From Rhizobium sp. ARZ01 (GTDB lineage: Bacteria > Pseudomonadota > Alphaproteobacteria > Rhizobiales > Rhizobiaceae), in contig NZ_JACVAE010000001.1 in NCBI RefSeq assembly GCF_014851675.1, forward strand, positions 1,798,001 to 1,862,000: a DNA stretch of 64,000 nt. Reading direction: 5' to 3'. A program made the position numbers and the translations under genes. Below the pieces are notes generated by a model. The model made no database searches, was not told the origin of the DNA, and saw only the letters and a program-made list of their open reading frames with translations. Of the stretch, positions 28,599-37,310 are shown one piece after another (the first letter of the stretch is position 1; every line of letters begins with the position of its first letter).

Positions 28599-29597
28599 TT
28601 ACTCGCTCTGGCGGAAGTTGCGGATCCGGTCGAACAGCACAGCTAGGATCGTCGCGCCGCCGATGAAGGTGCCCTGCCAGAAGGCATTGATGCCGAGCAG
28701 TCCGAGGCTGTTGCGGATCACCTCGATCAGAGCCGCGCCGACGAGCGCACCGAACGCTGTGCCGGTGCCGCCGGCGAGATTGGCACCGCCGATGACGGCT
28801 GCGGCGATAACCTGCAGTTCCATTCCGGCGCCGATATTGGTTGTCACAGCGCCGAGCCAGCCGGTCTGGATGATGCCGGCGATCCCGGCCGAGAGTGCCG
28901 AGATCATGTAGACGGCGACCTTGATCTTGCGGACCGGCACGCCGGTTAGCGTGGCAGCATGCTCGTTGCCGCCGATCGCGAAGAGATAGCGGCCGAAGCG
29001 CGTCCAGCGCAGCACGAAACCGGTGAGCAGCGCCAGGGCGATCATGAAGAGCACGGGATTGGCGATACCGAGGAACCAGGCACCGCCACCGAGCGCCAGC
29101 AGCTTGTCGTGATCGGGACCGAATTGGAAAACGACAGTGTTGTTGGATGCCACCATCGCCAGGCTGCGCGCGATCGACAGCATGCCGAGCGTCACGACGA
29201 ATGGCGGAAAATTGAGATAGGCGATCAGCACGCCGTTGAACGCCCCGATCGCCAGAGCGGTGGCAAGCGATGCGGCAATTCCAACCCCAATCCCGTAACC
29301 GGCATGCATGACGACGGCCAGGATCATGCTGCAAAGACACAAGACCGACCCCACGGACAGGTCGATGCCGCCGGTGATGATGACCAACGTCATGCCGAGC
29401 GCGATGATGGCGACGAAGGTTACGTTGCGGGTGATGTTGTAGAGGTTCGTCGACGTCGCGAACGCATCCGTGGCGAAGGAGAGAAAGATGGAGGCCAGGA
29501 TGACGGCTACCAGCACCCAGAAGGTCTGATGGCCCAGTATGGAGGCCACCACCGACTTCTGCTTCTGCTCCAATGTCTGGTCAAGGGTAATCGCCAT
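28599..29597 (-). CDS. Sugar ABC transporter permease (RbsC/FrcC type)
   Basis: 332 residues with about ten membrane helices, of the branched carbohydrate-uptake-2 (CUT2) permease family. Landmarks are ALGMTLVIITGGIDLSVGSV, YLNFPPFVVTLGMLSIARSL, RFGRYLFAIGGNEHAATLTGV and AAAVIGGANLAGGTGTAFGA. It forms the membrane pore with the ATPase upstream and the binding protein encoded on the other strand. The start MAITLDQTLEQ has GAGGTCG at good spacing. The sugar is not known; neighbouring NAD-dependent epimerases suggest a modified or acidic sugar. Confidence 0.92.
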   Translation of the reverse strand: MAITLDQTLEQKQKSVVASILGHQTFWVLVAVILASIFLSFATDAFATSTNLYNITRNVTFVAIIALGMTLVIITGGIDLSVGSVLCLCSMILAVVMHAGYGIGVGIAASLATALAIGAFNGVLIAYLNFPPFVVTLGMLSIARSLAMVASNNTVVFQFGPDHDKLLALGGGAWFLGIANPVLFMIALALLTGFVLRWTRFGRYLFAIGGNEHAATLTGVPVRKIKVAVYMISALSAGIAGIIQTGWLGAVTTNIGAGMELQVIAAAVIGGANLAGGTGTAFGALVGAALIEVIRNSLGLLGINAFWQGTFIGGATILAVLFDRIRNFRQSE

Positions 29598-29636
29598 TCT
29601 CGACCTCGTTCCTTTTACCTGCCGAGAGCAGTCCAA

Positions 29637-30377
29637 TCATACCATTTCTATCGCACCGGTGATGAGCCCGGTGACCTCCTCCGGCGAACTGAATGTGATC
29701 GGCTTGTCCGCCACCTTCCGACCACGCCGCATGACGACCACGCGATCGGCGACGGCAAAGACATCAGGCATGCGATGGCTGATTAGCACGACAGCAATGC
29801 CGCGGTCGCGCAGATGCCCGATATGGTTCAGGACTTCCGCCACCTGCCGCACGGAAATGGCAGCCGTCGGCTCGTCCATCAACACGATCTTCGCCTCCGA
29901 CAGCATGGTGCGGGCGATCGCTACCGCCTGTCGCTGCCCACCAGACATTTTTCGGACCACATCGCGCGGGCGGGTTTCGGATTTCAGATCCTTGAATAGC
30001 GCACCCGCCCGCCGATACATCGTCCGGTAGTCGAGAACGCTGAGCGGGCCTAGGCCGCGGCGCAGTTCGCGACCGAGGAAGACGTTCGCCGCCGCCGTCA
30101 GGTTGTCGCACAGGGCCAGGTCCTGGTGCACGATCTCGATCCCGTGGCGGCGCGCATCCAATGGGCGATGAAGGACGATCTCCCGGCCATCAAGCCGCAT
30201 GGTGCCGCCGCTTGGCCGGAAGTTGCCGGCGATCATTTTCACCAGCGTCGACTTTCCTGCACCGTTGTCGCCCATCAGGCCAACCACCTGCCCCGCCTCA
30301 AGTGACAGCGAAACATCGCTGACCGCCTGGATGGCGCCGAAATGTTTGGAGATGCTGTTGAGCTCGAGTACGGCCAC
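29637..30377 (-). CDS. Sugar ABC transporter ATP-binding protein, single domain (FrcA-like)
   Basis: 246 residues. It has Walker A GDNGAGKST (36-44), signature MSGGQRQAVAIART (one conservative change from LSGGQ), Walker B IVLMDEPTAA and H-loop VLISHRM. Unlike RbsA it has one nucleotide domain, as in the rhizobial fructose system FrcA, so it must act as a dimer. The start is read as GTG (VAVLELNSIS), with GGGAGG about 11 bases upstream; there is no ATG near the conserved N-terminus. It lies 39 bases upstream of the permease gene in the same operon. Confidence 0.9.
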   Translation of the reverse strand: MAVLELNSISKHFGAIQAVSDVSLSLEAGQVVGLMGDNGAGKSTLVKMIAGNFRPSGGTMRLDGREIVLHRPLDARRHGIEIVHQDLALCDNLTAAANVFLGRELRRGLGPLSVLDYRTMYRRAGALFKDLKSETRPRDVVRKMSGGQRQAVAIARTMLSEAKIVLMDEPTAAISVRQVAEVLNHIGHLRDRGIAVVLISHRMPDVFAVADRVVVMRRGRKVADKPITFSSPEEVTGLITGAIEMV

Positions 30378-30611
30378 CCGTGTCCAGCCTCCCGGAAATC
30401 CTCGGTTCGCCGCCTGCCCCGGATCGGCAAGTCCTGCGATCTCGCTTCTGATTTCCTCCCGGAAGCGATAAGGAGTATTTAGGCAAACGCTTTTAAAGGC
30501 GTCAATCATACAACCGAGGAAGCAGACCACAGCATTTAATATTAATATAGTATGACAAATAGAAGTTGACGCCCGAAGCGAGTGGATATTAGCTGTAGGT
30601 GGAGGGCAAGC
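30378..30611. promoter_or_regulatory. Divergent promoter region of the split sugar transporter
   Basis: This 234-base gap separates the leftward ATPase-permease operon from the rightward epimerase and binding-protein genes. It contains an AT-rich stretch (about 30534-30556, with TTAATATTAATATAG) and a CAAACGCTTTT segment resembling a LacI-family half-site. No regulator gene is adjacent. Promoter function is inferred from gene orientation. Confidence 0.4.
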
Positions 30612-31592
30612 ATGCTGATCCTTGTGACCGGAGCAACGGGCAAGGTCGGGCAGCACTTCATCGCGAGCCTGCTCGACGAGCCGCGGTTTCCCGAAGCGCG
30701 CATCCGCGCGCTGTGTCACAACCGTTTGCTCGAAGAAACCGGGCGCATCAGCGTTGTGCGCGGCTCCATCTCCGATCGCGAAACCGTCGCCAGAGCGCTT
30801 GCCGGCGTCACCCATGTCGTCCATCTCGCCACCTGCAAGGAAACGCCTGACGACGTGATGGATGTCACCGTCAAGGGGCTGTTCTGGCTCCTCGAAGCGT
30901 TCCGGTCCAGCCCGACAGCGCGACAGTTCATTCTGATCGGCGGCGACGCTTCAGTCGGGCATTTCTTCCATCACCACAATGGGCCAATCACCGAACAGAC
31001 GCCGCATAGGGCCTATCCGGGCTGCTATGCACTCTCGAAAGTGCTCGAGGAGGTGATGCTGGAGCAGTATGTCATCCAGTACGGCATCAACGGCTGCTGC
31101 CTGCGCGCACCATGGATCATGGAAAAGGATGACTTCAAGTTTTCGCTCTCGTTCGGGGATGATGTGTTCGGCGGCCCTGACTGGAAGACGCTCGTTCCTC
31201 GGGCGGATGCGGAACGCTACGCCCGCGATGGAACCGCACCGCTTCTGCGCGATGCCGATGGACGGCCGCTGAAACGCAATTTCGTTCATGTCGACGATCT
31301 TGTTGCCGCCATGAAGGCGTCGATCGACAATCCGCTGGCACATGGCCAGCTTTTCAACATCTGCATGGACCGACCAGTCGACTATGGTGAGGTGGCGGCC
31401 CATCTGGCCCGCACCCGCGGCCTCGGCCATGTCGACATACCAAGCCGCTACCACTCCAACTGGATGGACAACAGCAAGGCGAAATATCTCCTGAACTGGA
31501 GTCCGCGCTACAATCTCGAAATGCTCATTGACTCGGCCTGGCAATACGAGCGTTCGCAAGATGACCCTCGCATCGTCTGGTATCCGGGTTGA
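30612..31592 (+). CDS. NAD-dependent epimerase/dehydratase (extended SDR)
   Basis: 326 residues. A Rossmann fold opens LILVTGATGKVGQHFIASLL (GxxGxxG). HLATCKETPDD follows, then the catalytic YALSKVLEE (YxxxK) and HVDDLVAAMKASIDNP. Such enzymes oxidise, epimerise or dehydrate sugars and sugar acids. The start has an excellent GGAGGG ribosome binding site. It is followed 47 bases later by the sugar-binding protein gene, with a hairpin between, and its partner epimerase lies after that. A role in processing the imported sugar is inferred. Confidence 0.87.
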   Translation: MLILVTGATGKVGQHFIASLLDEPRFPEARIRALCHNRLLEETGRISVVRGSISDRETVARALAGVTHVVHLATCKETPDDVMDVTVKGLFWLLEAFRSSPTARQFILIGGDASVGHFFHHHNGPITEQTPHRAYPGCYALSKVLEEVMLEQYVIQYGINGCCLRAPWIMEKDDFKFSLSFGDDVFGGPDWKTLVPRADAERYARDGTAPLLRDADGRPLKRNFVHVDDLVAAMKASIDNPLAHGQLFNICMDRPVDYGEVAAHLARTRGLGHVDIPSRYHSNWMDNSKAKYLLNWSPRYNLEMLIDSAWQYERSQDDPRIVWYPG

Positions 31593-31598
31593 TCGTGT

Positions 31599-31619
31599 GG
31601 CGGGCACGCATTGCCCGCC
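31599..31619 (+). other. Hairpin between the first epimerase and binding-protein genes
   Basis: GGCGGGCA and TGCCCGCC form an 8-base-pair perfect stem with a 5-base loop; TGTTTC follows. It sits just before the ribosome binding site of the binding-protein gene and may be an attenuator or processing site. Confidence 0.5.
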
Positions 31620-31639
31620 TGTTTCAATGGGAGGAACCT

Positions 31640-32632
31640 ATGAGGAAGGCATTATTGCTTGCAGTCGCGGCGCTGGCAGTTGTCGCCAGCCAGGCCGCAG
31701 CCCAGGAAAAGAAGCAACTCGTGATCGTCGTGAAGGGGCTCGACAATCCGTTCTTCGAGGCGATCAACCAGGGCTGCCAGAAATGGAACAAGGAGAATGC
31801 CGGCTCCGAATACGAATGCTTCTATACGGGACCGGCATCGACCTCCGACGAAGCCGGCGAGGCGCAGATCGTCCAGGACATGCTGGGCAAGGCCAGCACA
31901 GCGGCGATCGCGATCTCGCCGTCCAATGCCAAGCTGATCGCCCAGACGCTCAAAACCGCCAACCCGTCTGTTCCCGTCATGACGCTCGATGCCGATCTCG
32001 CCACCGAGGACTCGGCGCTGCGCAAGACCTATCTCGGCACCGACAACTATCTGATGGGGGCCCGGATCGGCGACTACATCAAGAAGGCCAAGCCCGATGG
32101 CGGCAAGATCTGCACAATCGAGGGCAACCCGGGCGCCGACAACATCCTGCGCCGCGCGCAGGGCATGCGCGACACGCTGACCGGGCAGAAGGGACTGGCC
32201 GAACTGAAGGGCGAAGGCGGCTGGACGGAAGTGGCCGGCTGCCCCGTCTTCACCAATGACAACGGCGCCCAGGGGGTACAGGCGATGACCGACATCCTCG
32301 CCGCCAACCCGGATCTCGACGCCTTCGGCATCATGGGTGGCTGGCCGCTGTTCGGCGCCCCGCAGCCCTACCGCGACCTGTTCAAGCCGATGGCCGACAA
32401 GATCGCCAAGAACGAGTTCGTCATCGGCGCGGCCGATACGATCGGCGATGAAGTGGCGATCGCCAAGGAAGGCCTCGTTACCGCTCTCGTCGGCCAGCGG
32501 CCGTTCGAGATGGGCTACAAAGCGCCGACGGTGATGCTCGACCTGATCGCGGGCAAACCGGTCGACGATCCGGTCTTTACCGGGCTCGACGAATGCACCA
32601 AGGACACGGTCGATACCTGCATCCAGAAGTGA
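31640..32632 (+). CDS. Periplasmic sugar-binding protein of a CUT2 ABC transporter
   Basis: 330 residues. A signal peptide ends at SQAAAQ, followed by the type 1 periplasmic-binding-protein fold (LVIVVKGLDNPFFEAINQGC, AIAISPSNAKLIAQTL, VMTLDADLATEDSALRKTYLGTDNY, AFGIMGGWPLFGAPQP and TALVGQRPFEMGYKAP). It is the binding component for the permease and ATPase encoded divergently. GGGAGGAACCT gives a strong ribosome binding site. The ligand is unknown. Confidence 0.92.
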   Translation: MRKALLLAVAALAVVASQAAAQEKKQLVIVVKGLDNPFFEAINQGCQKWNKENAGSEYECFYTGPASTSDEAGEAQIVQDMLGKASTAAIAISPSNAKLIAQTLKTANPSVPVMTLDADLATEDSALRKTYLGTDNYLMGARIGDYIKKAKPDGGKICTIEGNPGADNILRRAQGMRDTLTGQKGLAELKGEGGWTEVAGCPVFTNDNGAQGVQAMTDILAANPDLDAFGIMGGWPLFGAPQPYRDLFKPMADKIAKNEFVIGAADTIGDEVAIAKEGLVTALVGQRPFEMGYKAPTVMLDLIAGKPVDDPVFTGLDECTKDTVDTCIQK

Positions 32633-32640
32633 CAGACGAC

Positions 32641-32672
32641 ACGGGGCGCTGCTCCTGCGGCGCCCCGTTTTT
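32641..32672 (+). terminator. Strong terminator after the sugar-binding protein gene
   Basis: ACGGGGCGC and GCGCCCCGT form a 9-base-pair perfect stem with a 10-base loop, followed by TTTTT. This fits an intrinsic terminator and may be partial, since a same-strand epimerase gene follows after 60 bases. Confidence 0.85.
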
Positions 32673-32732
32673 GGCGGTTGCTCCAACGGCGATATTGGTT
32701 TCCTGTGATCGCTAGAACTGGGAGGTCATGCG

Positions 32733-33629
32733 ATGATGAAGCGCGTCATGTTCACGGGCGGCAGCGGCAAGGCGGGACGACACGTCGTGCAGTATCTCGT
32801 CGAGCAAGGCTATCAGGTCCTCAACCTCGATACCAAACCGCTCGACAATCCCAAGGTTCGCACCCTGATCACCGACATTACCGACAGCGGCCAGGTCTTC
32901 AACGCTCTTTCCAGCTATATGGGCCTGCACGAGTTCGATCCGTCGCTCCGGCCCCAGCCGGTGGACGCTGTCGTCCATTTTGCTGCCATCCCGCGCATCA
33001 TGATCACGCCCGACAACGAGCTGTTCCGCATCAATGCGCTCGGCACCTACAACGTCATTGAGGCGGCGGTGAAGCTCGGCATCCGCAAGATCGTGATCGC
33101 CTCCAGCGAAACCACCTATGGGCTGGTCTTCGCCAATGAACCGCGCAGCCCCGCCTATTTCCCGCTGGACGAAGACTATGACGTCGATCCGATGGACAGC
33201 TACGCGCTCTCCAAGGTCATCAACGAGAAGACCGCCCGAGCCTTTGCGCTACGAAGCGGCTTTGACATCTACGCACTGCGCATCGGCAATGTTATTGAGC
33301 CGCACGAGTATGAACTGTTCCCGAAATGGTTCGCCGATCCGGGCTTCCGGAAGCGGATCACCTGGAGCTACATCGACGCCCGCGACCTCGGGCAGATCAC
33401 CGCACTTGCGATCGAAAAGAGCGGCCTCGGCTTCCAGGTCTTCAATGCTGCCAACGACGACACTTCGTCGGACCTGTCGACCCGGGAACTGATCGAACGC
33501 TTCTATCCAGGCGTGCCGCTGAAACACGATCTCGGCGAATTCGAGACACTACTCTCCAACCATAAGGCCAGGGCCGTGCTCGGCTTCCAGCCGAAGCACA
33601 GCTGGCGGCAGTACGTCAAACAAAGTTGA
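32733..33629 (+). CDS. NAD(P)-dependent epimerase/dehydrogenase (extended SDR)
   Basis: 298 residues. The cofactor motif is VMFTGGSGKAGRHVVQYLV, then VVHFAAIPRI, the catalytic serine and tyrosine in IASSETTYG and YALSKVINEK, and WSYIDARDLGQITALAIE. This arrangement resembles uronate dehydrogenase and UDP-glucose epimerase relatives. It is a second SDR enzyme in the sugar transporter locus and unlike the first in detail. GGGAGG precedes the start. The product is probably a sugar-acid or sugar dehydrogenase, but the substrate is not evident. Confidence 0.87.
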   Translation: MMKRVMFTGGSGKAGRHVVQYLVEQGYQVLNLDTKPLDNPKVRTLITDITDSGQVFNALSSYMGLHEFDPSLRPQPVDAVVHFAAIPRIMITPDNELFRINALGTYNVIEAAVKLGIRKIVIASSETTYGLVFANEPRSPAYFPLDEDYDVDPMDSYALSKVINEKTARAFALRSGFDIYALRIGNVIEPHEYELFPKWFADPGFRKRITWSYIDARDLGQITALAIEKSGLGFQVFNAANDDTSSDLSTRELIERFYPGVPLKHDLGEFETLLSNHKARAVLGFQPKHSWRQYVKQS

Positions 33630-33873
33630 CGCTGCCCCGCCGGTCGCGCCCCTTTAGTCTGGCGGAGAACTGAAGCGATTGATCTCGACAACGATCGGCA
33701 GTTGACGCTCGTCGACCGTAATCTGGCGCGATCCAACGCCCGACCAGATTTGCCATATGTATATTTTTCAGCCTAAGCGCTTTTTTTAGGTCAGTTTTGC
33801 GTGCCTGTCTTGCGGGCAACATGCTATCGAGGCGCACCAATTTCCTGGCAAATGTGCATTCGCACGGGTTTTC

Positions 33874-35079
33874 ATGTTCAAGGCCGTCACCTTCCTGAAG
33901 CGATTGGTCCCCGCCATTGCTCCCGTCAGCCCGATCGAGCGGTTTCGTTCCTCCGTGGGCGCACTGATCGGCATTCTACTGACTGGCTTCGTCAGCACGA
34001 TGACCCTCGGCTCCAGCATCAGCCTGCCGTTGCTGATCGCACCAATGGGCGCCTCTGCGGTCCTGCTCTTTGCCGCGCCCGCAAGTCCCCTCGCCCAGCC
34101 CTGGTCGATCCTCGGAGGAAACACCGTCGCCGCCGTTATCGGTGTGACCTGCGCACTTTTCATCGGCGACCCGATCATCGCCGCGGCCCTCGCTGTGGCA
34201 CTGGCCATCGCCACCATGATGCTGCTTGGCTGCCTGCACCCGCCTAGCGGCGCAGTGGCGCTGACCGCCGTCCTCGGCGGCCCCGCTGTCCACGAAGCCG
34301 GCTACTGGTTCGTGCTGACGCCCGTCGGCATCAACTCCGCCCTGCTCCTGGCCGTGGCGCTCCTCTTCAACAACGCGACCGGCCGCCGCTATCCGCATCT
34401 GGCGCCCGCGGCCCCGGCAAATCCGCATCGCACCGCCGATCCCGTTCCCACGCAGCGTATCGGCGTCGTGCCGGACGACCTGCAAGCGGTGCTTGCGCAA
34501 TACGACGAGGTGCTGGACGTGAGCCCCGATGTGCTGGACGAGTTTCTTCACCAGGCGCAGATCAGGGCCTACAACCGCCGCTCGGGCGAGATCACCTGTT
34601 CGCAGGTCATGTCGCGCGACGTCGCAACCGTATCGCCCCAGGATTCTCTGCGGGACGCTTGGGCGCTACTGCTAGCACATCGGATCAAGGCGCTGCCGGT
34701 GGTGACCGACGCCGACGGCCTGGTCGGGATCATCACACAGACCGACTTCATGCAGCACTCTGTTCTCGGCAGCAATGGCAGCTTGCGCTTCGGCTTCGGG
34801 GACAAGGTTCGCCTCGTGCTTGGCGGCCGCCCGGCGAAGCCGCATGTTGTCGCCGATATCATGACCAGGCGGGTGCAATCTGCGCTGCCCGAGACGCTGA
34901 TTGCCAAGCTCGTCCCGCCGATGACCGATATGGGTCTCCACCACATGCCGGTGGTCGATGAAAGCAATCACGTCGTCGGCATCATTACGCAGTCTGACCT
35001 CATTGCTGCACTTTTCCAGCGCGGCCTCGACAGATCATCGGCTTCCGCGGATGAGCAGCGCCAGGCTAACGTCGCTTGA
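33874..35079 (+). CDS. HPP-family membrane protein with two CBS domains
   Basis: 401 residues. Four membrane helices (about 28-165) with the defining motif GCLHPPSGAVALTAVLGGPA (His122-Pro-Pro) are followed by a linker and a CBS pair (about 240-385). CBS landmarks are VMSRDVATVSPQDSLRDAW and ALPVVTDADGLVGIITQTD, then IMTRRVQSALPETLIAKLV and HMPVVDESNHVVGIITQSD. HPP proteins are linked to nitrite transport in cyanobacteria and plants. The CBS pair would sense adenine nucleotides. It is encoded alone and is probably an ion or solute channel or regulator of unknown substrate. Confidence 0.87.
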   Translation: MFKAVTFLKRLVPAIAPVSPIERFRSSVGALIGILLTGFVSTMTLGSSISLPLLIAPMGASAVLLFAAPASPLAQPWSILGGNTVAAVIGVTCALFIGDPIIAAALAVALAIATMMLLGCLHPPSGAVALTAVLGGPAVHEAGYWFVLTPVGINSALLLAVALLFNNATGRRYPHLAPAAPANPHRTADPVPTQRIGVVPDDLQAVLAQYDEVLDVSPDVLDEFLHQAQIRAYNRRSGEITCSQVMSRDVATVSPQDSLRDAWALLLAHRIKALPVVTDADGLVGIITQTDFMQHSVLGSNGSLRFGFGDKVRLVLGGRPAKPHVVADIMTRRVQSALPETLIAKLVPPMTDMGLHHMPVVDESNHVVGIITQSDLIAALFQRGLDRSSASADEQRQANVA

Positions 35080-35127
35080 TTTCGCGTGGCTCCCGCAGCA
35101 GCCGAGACAATGGCGCCAAAAATGAAA

Positions 35128-35155
35128 AAGGCCGGGGCGAAATCGCACCGACCTT
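35128..35155. terminator. Bidirectional terminator between the HPP-CBS and BA14K genes
   Basis: An imperfect 13-position stem (11 pairs, two mismatches) with a 2-base loop, flanked on the left by AAAAATGAAAAA, which is a T-run on the minus strand. It can end transcription from both converging genes. Confidence 0.65.
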
Positions 35156-35338
35156 CTTATGTCACGTCGCCTCTCCCTGCCAGTACATCCGTGGTCAAGG
35201 ATCGGGAGTGACTTAGCCTCGCGAGCATTCGCAGATTCTGCGTCACGCTCAACCAGCGAGGCTGATGACCGGTATGTAGGGGTGCAATGTGTTCAAAACA
35301 AGTCCCCTAGTGCTCAAGTCGTTTCGTGCAATGTTTTC

Positions 35339-35908
35339 TTACCTGTAGGGCGAAATGCACTGCCGGCGCGGCCCGTAGTATGGCTGGAACGTGTTATCGT
35401 ATGCCCTATACGAGCGATAGCGCGCGTAACACCAGGAGGAATGACCAGTCGCGCCGTAGTAGCCACCGTAATACCGTGGCGCGTAGTAGCCTTGCCCGTA
35501 GTAACTTCGCCCATAGTAACTCGGTCCGTAATAACTGGGCCCGTAGTAGCCGCCATAATATGGCTGGGTAAGCAGCCCACCGATGATTGCGCCTGCAGCC
35601 AGCCCACCGATCACCAGGCCGAAATCGTCGTAGTCGTTATAATTGTTGTAGTAGCGGCGATTGTGTCCATAACGGTAGCGATTGTAGCGGTACCCATTGT
35701 TGTAGCGACGATTGCCCGCGTATCGCCGCCAATTTCGACCACTGTAGTTGCGGCTCCATCCGCGCGAGCGGCGGTGCTCCTTCACCTGCTGAACATCCGA
35801 CACCTGCAGCCGCTGGCTCAAGAGATAAGGAAAAGCCTCCACCGGGGCGGCGCTCGACAACGCCGTTGCCAACGAAAGGCCGATAACAGCAAACATCTTC
35901 ATTTGCAT
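35339..35908 (-). CDS. BA14K-family protein with YYG repeats
   Basis: About 189 residues. The signal peptide ends near PVEA. A basic, Arg/Tyr/Asn-rich segment (NYSGRNWRRYAGNRRYNN) follows, then a glycine-rich hydrophobic span (GLVIGGLAAGAIIGGLL) and a run of Tyr-Tyr-Gly repeats (YYGGYYGPSYYGPSYYG). The C-terminal BA14K motif is HSSWCYARYRSYRAYDNTF with RRQCISPYR. BA14K proteins are small envelope or lectin-like immunogens known from Brucella and common in rhizobia. Starts at 35914 and 35908 are close alternatives; the later one has AAGG at better spacing. Confidence 0.85.
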   Translation of the reverse strand: MQMKMFAVIGLSLATALSSAAPVEAFPYLLSQRLQVSDVQQVKEHRRSRGWSRNYSGRNWRRYAGNRRYNNGYRYNRYRYGHNRRYYNNYNDYDDFGLVIGGLAAGAIIGGLLTQPYYGGYYGPSYYGPSYYGRSYYGQGYYAPRYYGGYYGATGHSSWCYARYRSYRAYDNTFQPYYGPRRQCISPYR

Positions 35909-36147
35909 CACCATCGCCTTTTGGCATGATAACGCATCAAATGGCCTTTTGTGCAGCATCAGTCATTCAGTAACAGCAATGTGAACCTCGGCAGGCCGAA
36001 CGCCGAACTGCGCGGCGACAGAATGAAAAAGAGCCACCACCGATATGTGCTATTCTTCGGTGTCATCTCGAAAATGGCTGCGTGTGCGGAGCGTCGATCT
36101 TCCACTGCTCTCGCCCCGGCAGTCTTGAACCGATAGGAGACTGCAGG

Positions 36148-36516
36148 ATGGCCTCGGCAAAGCTCGCATGTGTGGCGACGATTGCCATGATATTATCGAT
36201 CAGCCCAACCTCCCCAGCCTTCGCACAATCGTCCGACAGCACCGCCCAAGGCCAGGATGAGCAACCGGACCAGACACAAATGGTGCCTGGTGCAATGGGT
36301 GGCGGGCAGCACGGCATGATGGGCAGAATGCCCATGGGACCCATGCGCGGTCATATGATGAAGATCATGTTCGCAGTGGCCGACACCGATGGAGACGGCG
36401 CCCTGTCATTCGAAGAAGTCATGGCCGTCCACAAGCGCATCTTTGACAGCGTGGATGCGAACAAGGATGGCAAAGTAACATTGGAAGAAATGCAGGCGTT
36501 CATGCAGGGGCCTTGA
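36148..36516 (+). CDS. Exported EF-hand calcium-binding protein
   Basis: 122 residues. A signal peptide ends near SPAFAQ and a Met/Gly-rich linker (GGGQHGMMGRMPMGPMRG) follows. Two EF-hand loops come next: DTDGDGALSFEE (from 79) and DANKDGKVTLEE (from 103), both with the Asp/Asn and Glu ligands at positions 1, 3, 5 and 12. It should bind two Ca2+ ions in the periplasm. The Met/His-rich linker could also bind copper. Small proteins of this type are frequent in rhizobia and lack a defined partner. GGAGA lies eight bases before the ATG. Confidence 0.85.
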   Translation: MASAKLACVATIAMILSISPTSPAFAQSSDSTAQGQDEQPDQTQMVPGAMGGGQHGMMGRMPMGPMRGHMMKIMFAVADTDGDGALSFEEVMAVHKRIFDSVDANKDGKVTLEEMQAFMQGP

Positions 36517-36530
36517 CCTCAGCCGCGCGA

Positions 36531-36560
36531 CACAGGCGCGCGTCTGGTGCAACGCCTGTG
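36531..36560 (+). terminator. Inverted repeat after the EF-hand gene
   Basis: CACAGGCG and CGCCTGTG are perfect 8-base arms with a 14-base loop just past the stop. There is no T-run, so efficiency is uncertain. Confidence 0.4.
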
Positions 36561-36764
36561 CCCGCGATCATTCAGACTTTCCGCCAAAGCTTGTGAGCAC
36601 TCCTCAGATGTCGCGATGGCCAGAAGCTAAGCACGCTCCGCACCACGGAAGAGGCAGCACGCACCAGCCATCCGGCATATCTCCCTTAGGTTGATTTATA
36701 TTTACTTGCTCGCGACCACACGCTAGAGCGTCTGGATACTCAAAGTAGCAATGAGCAAGGAATA

Positions 36765-37001
36765 ATGAAGAAACTTGTAGATCTCAATTTCAAGAGTGCC
36801 TCACGACTGGCGTTAGCCGCGATGCTTGCGGGAGGTGCGGCACTCGCAGGATGCAGTTCCAACAAGGATAGCTGGAAACCGTTTTACGAAAGCAGGTCAT
36901 CTGACCGCAGTCCAAGGGTTGTTAGTCCGGCGGATCCGAAACCGGAACCGAAACCGCAGCCTGAACCGGATCCGGAACCGAAACCGGGGCCCAACGGTTA
37001 A
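36765..37001 (+). CDS. Small lipoprotein with proline-rich tail
   Basis: 78 residues. The basic N-terminus and hydrophobic stretch end in the lipobox LAGC (AALAGCSSNKD), so the mature protein is probably a lipoprotein. The C-terminal 23 residues are a Pro-Lys/Pro-Glu repeat (KPEPKPQPEPDPEPKP), an extended spacer of the kind that spans periplasm or peptidoglycan. No enzyme motif is present. Hypothetical proteins of this design are short-lived in databases, so family membership is not claimed. A GC hairpin follows. Confidence 0.7.
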   Translation: MKKLVDLNFKSASRLALAAMLAGGAALAGCSSNKDSWKPFYESRSSDRSPRVVSPADPKPEPKPQPEPDPEPKPGPNG

Positions 37002-37013
37002 ACTCGCAAAGCA

Positions 37014-37031
37014 GCGGGGCCTCGGCCCCGC
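37014..37031 (+). terminator. GC hairpin after the lipoprotein gene
   Basis: GCGGGGC and GCCCCGC form a 7-base-pair perfect stem with a 4-base loop. The sequence after it is pyrimidine-rich but lacks a T-run. Confidence 0.5.
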
Positions 37032-37229
37032 CTCCACCCTGGCGCAGGTGCGTCCATGACAGACACTCGGCTGCCTAAAACTGGCGGCAATTACGAACAA
37101 GAACCGCGATGAAGCTCATGGAAGCGCGCTGGAGCGAGATCGCACCGGCCGTTTTCCGGTACAAGACGGAATGGTATGCTATTTCGTCGCATTGCCAGAT
37201 GGATCTTCTGATGCTGTACTGAGCCTCAT

Positions 37230-37305
37230 GGGGTCGTAGCTCAGATGGGAGAGCGCCGCAATCGCACTGCGGAGGTCGGCGGTTCGAGCCCGCTCGACTC
37301 CACCA
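37230..37305 (+). tRNA. tRNA-Ala (anticodon CGC)
   Basis: The 76 bases fold as a full cloverleaf. The acceptor stem is GGGGTCG with CGACTCC (one G-U) and the D-arm is GCTC-AGATGGGA-GAGC. The anticodon stem is CCGCA with TGCGG around loop ATCGCAC, and the T-arm has loop TTCGAGC. The encoded end is ACCA. Anticodon CGC reads alanine codon GCG. The 3' end abuts a recombinase fragment, so this gene has probably served as a phage or island attachment site. Confidence 0.95.
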
Positions 37306-37310
37306 AGACA

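Noticed and set aside
33654..33757. Coding-like stretch on the minus strand ending QLPIVVEINRFSSPPD before a TAA
   Set aside because: About 33 codons with no start codon (an in-frame stop lies just upstream) and no family I recognise. It may be the tail of a lost gene but cannot be supported.
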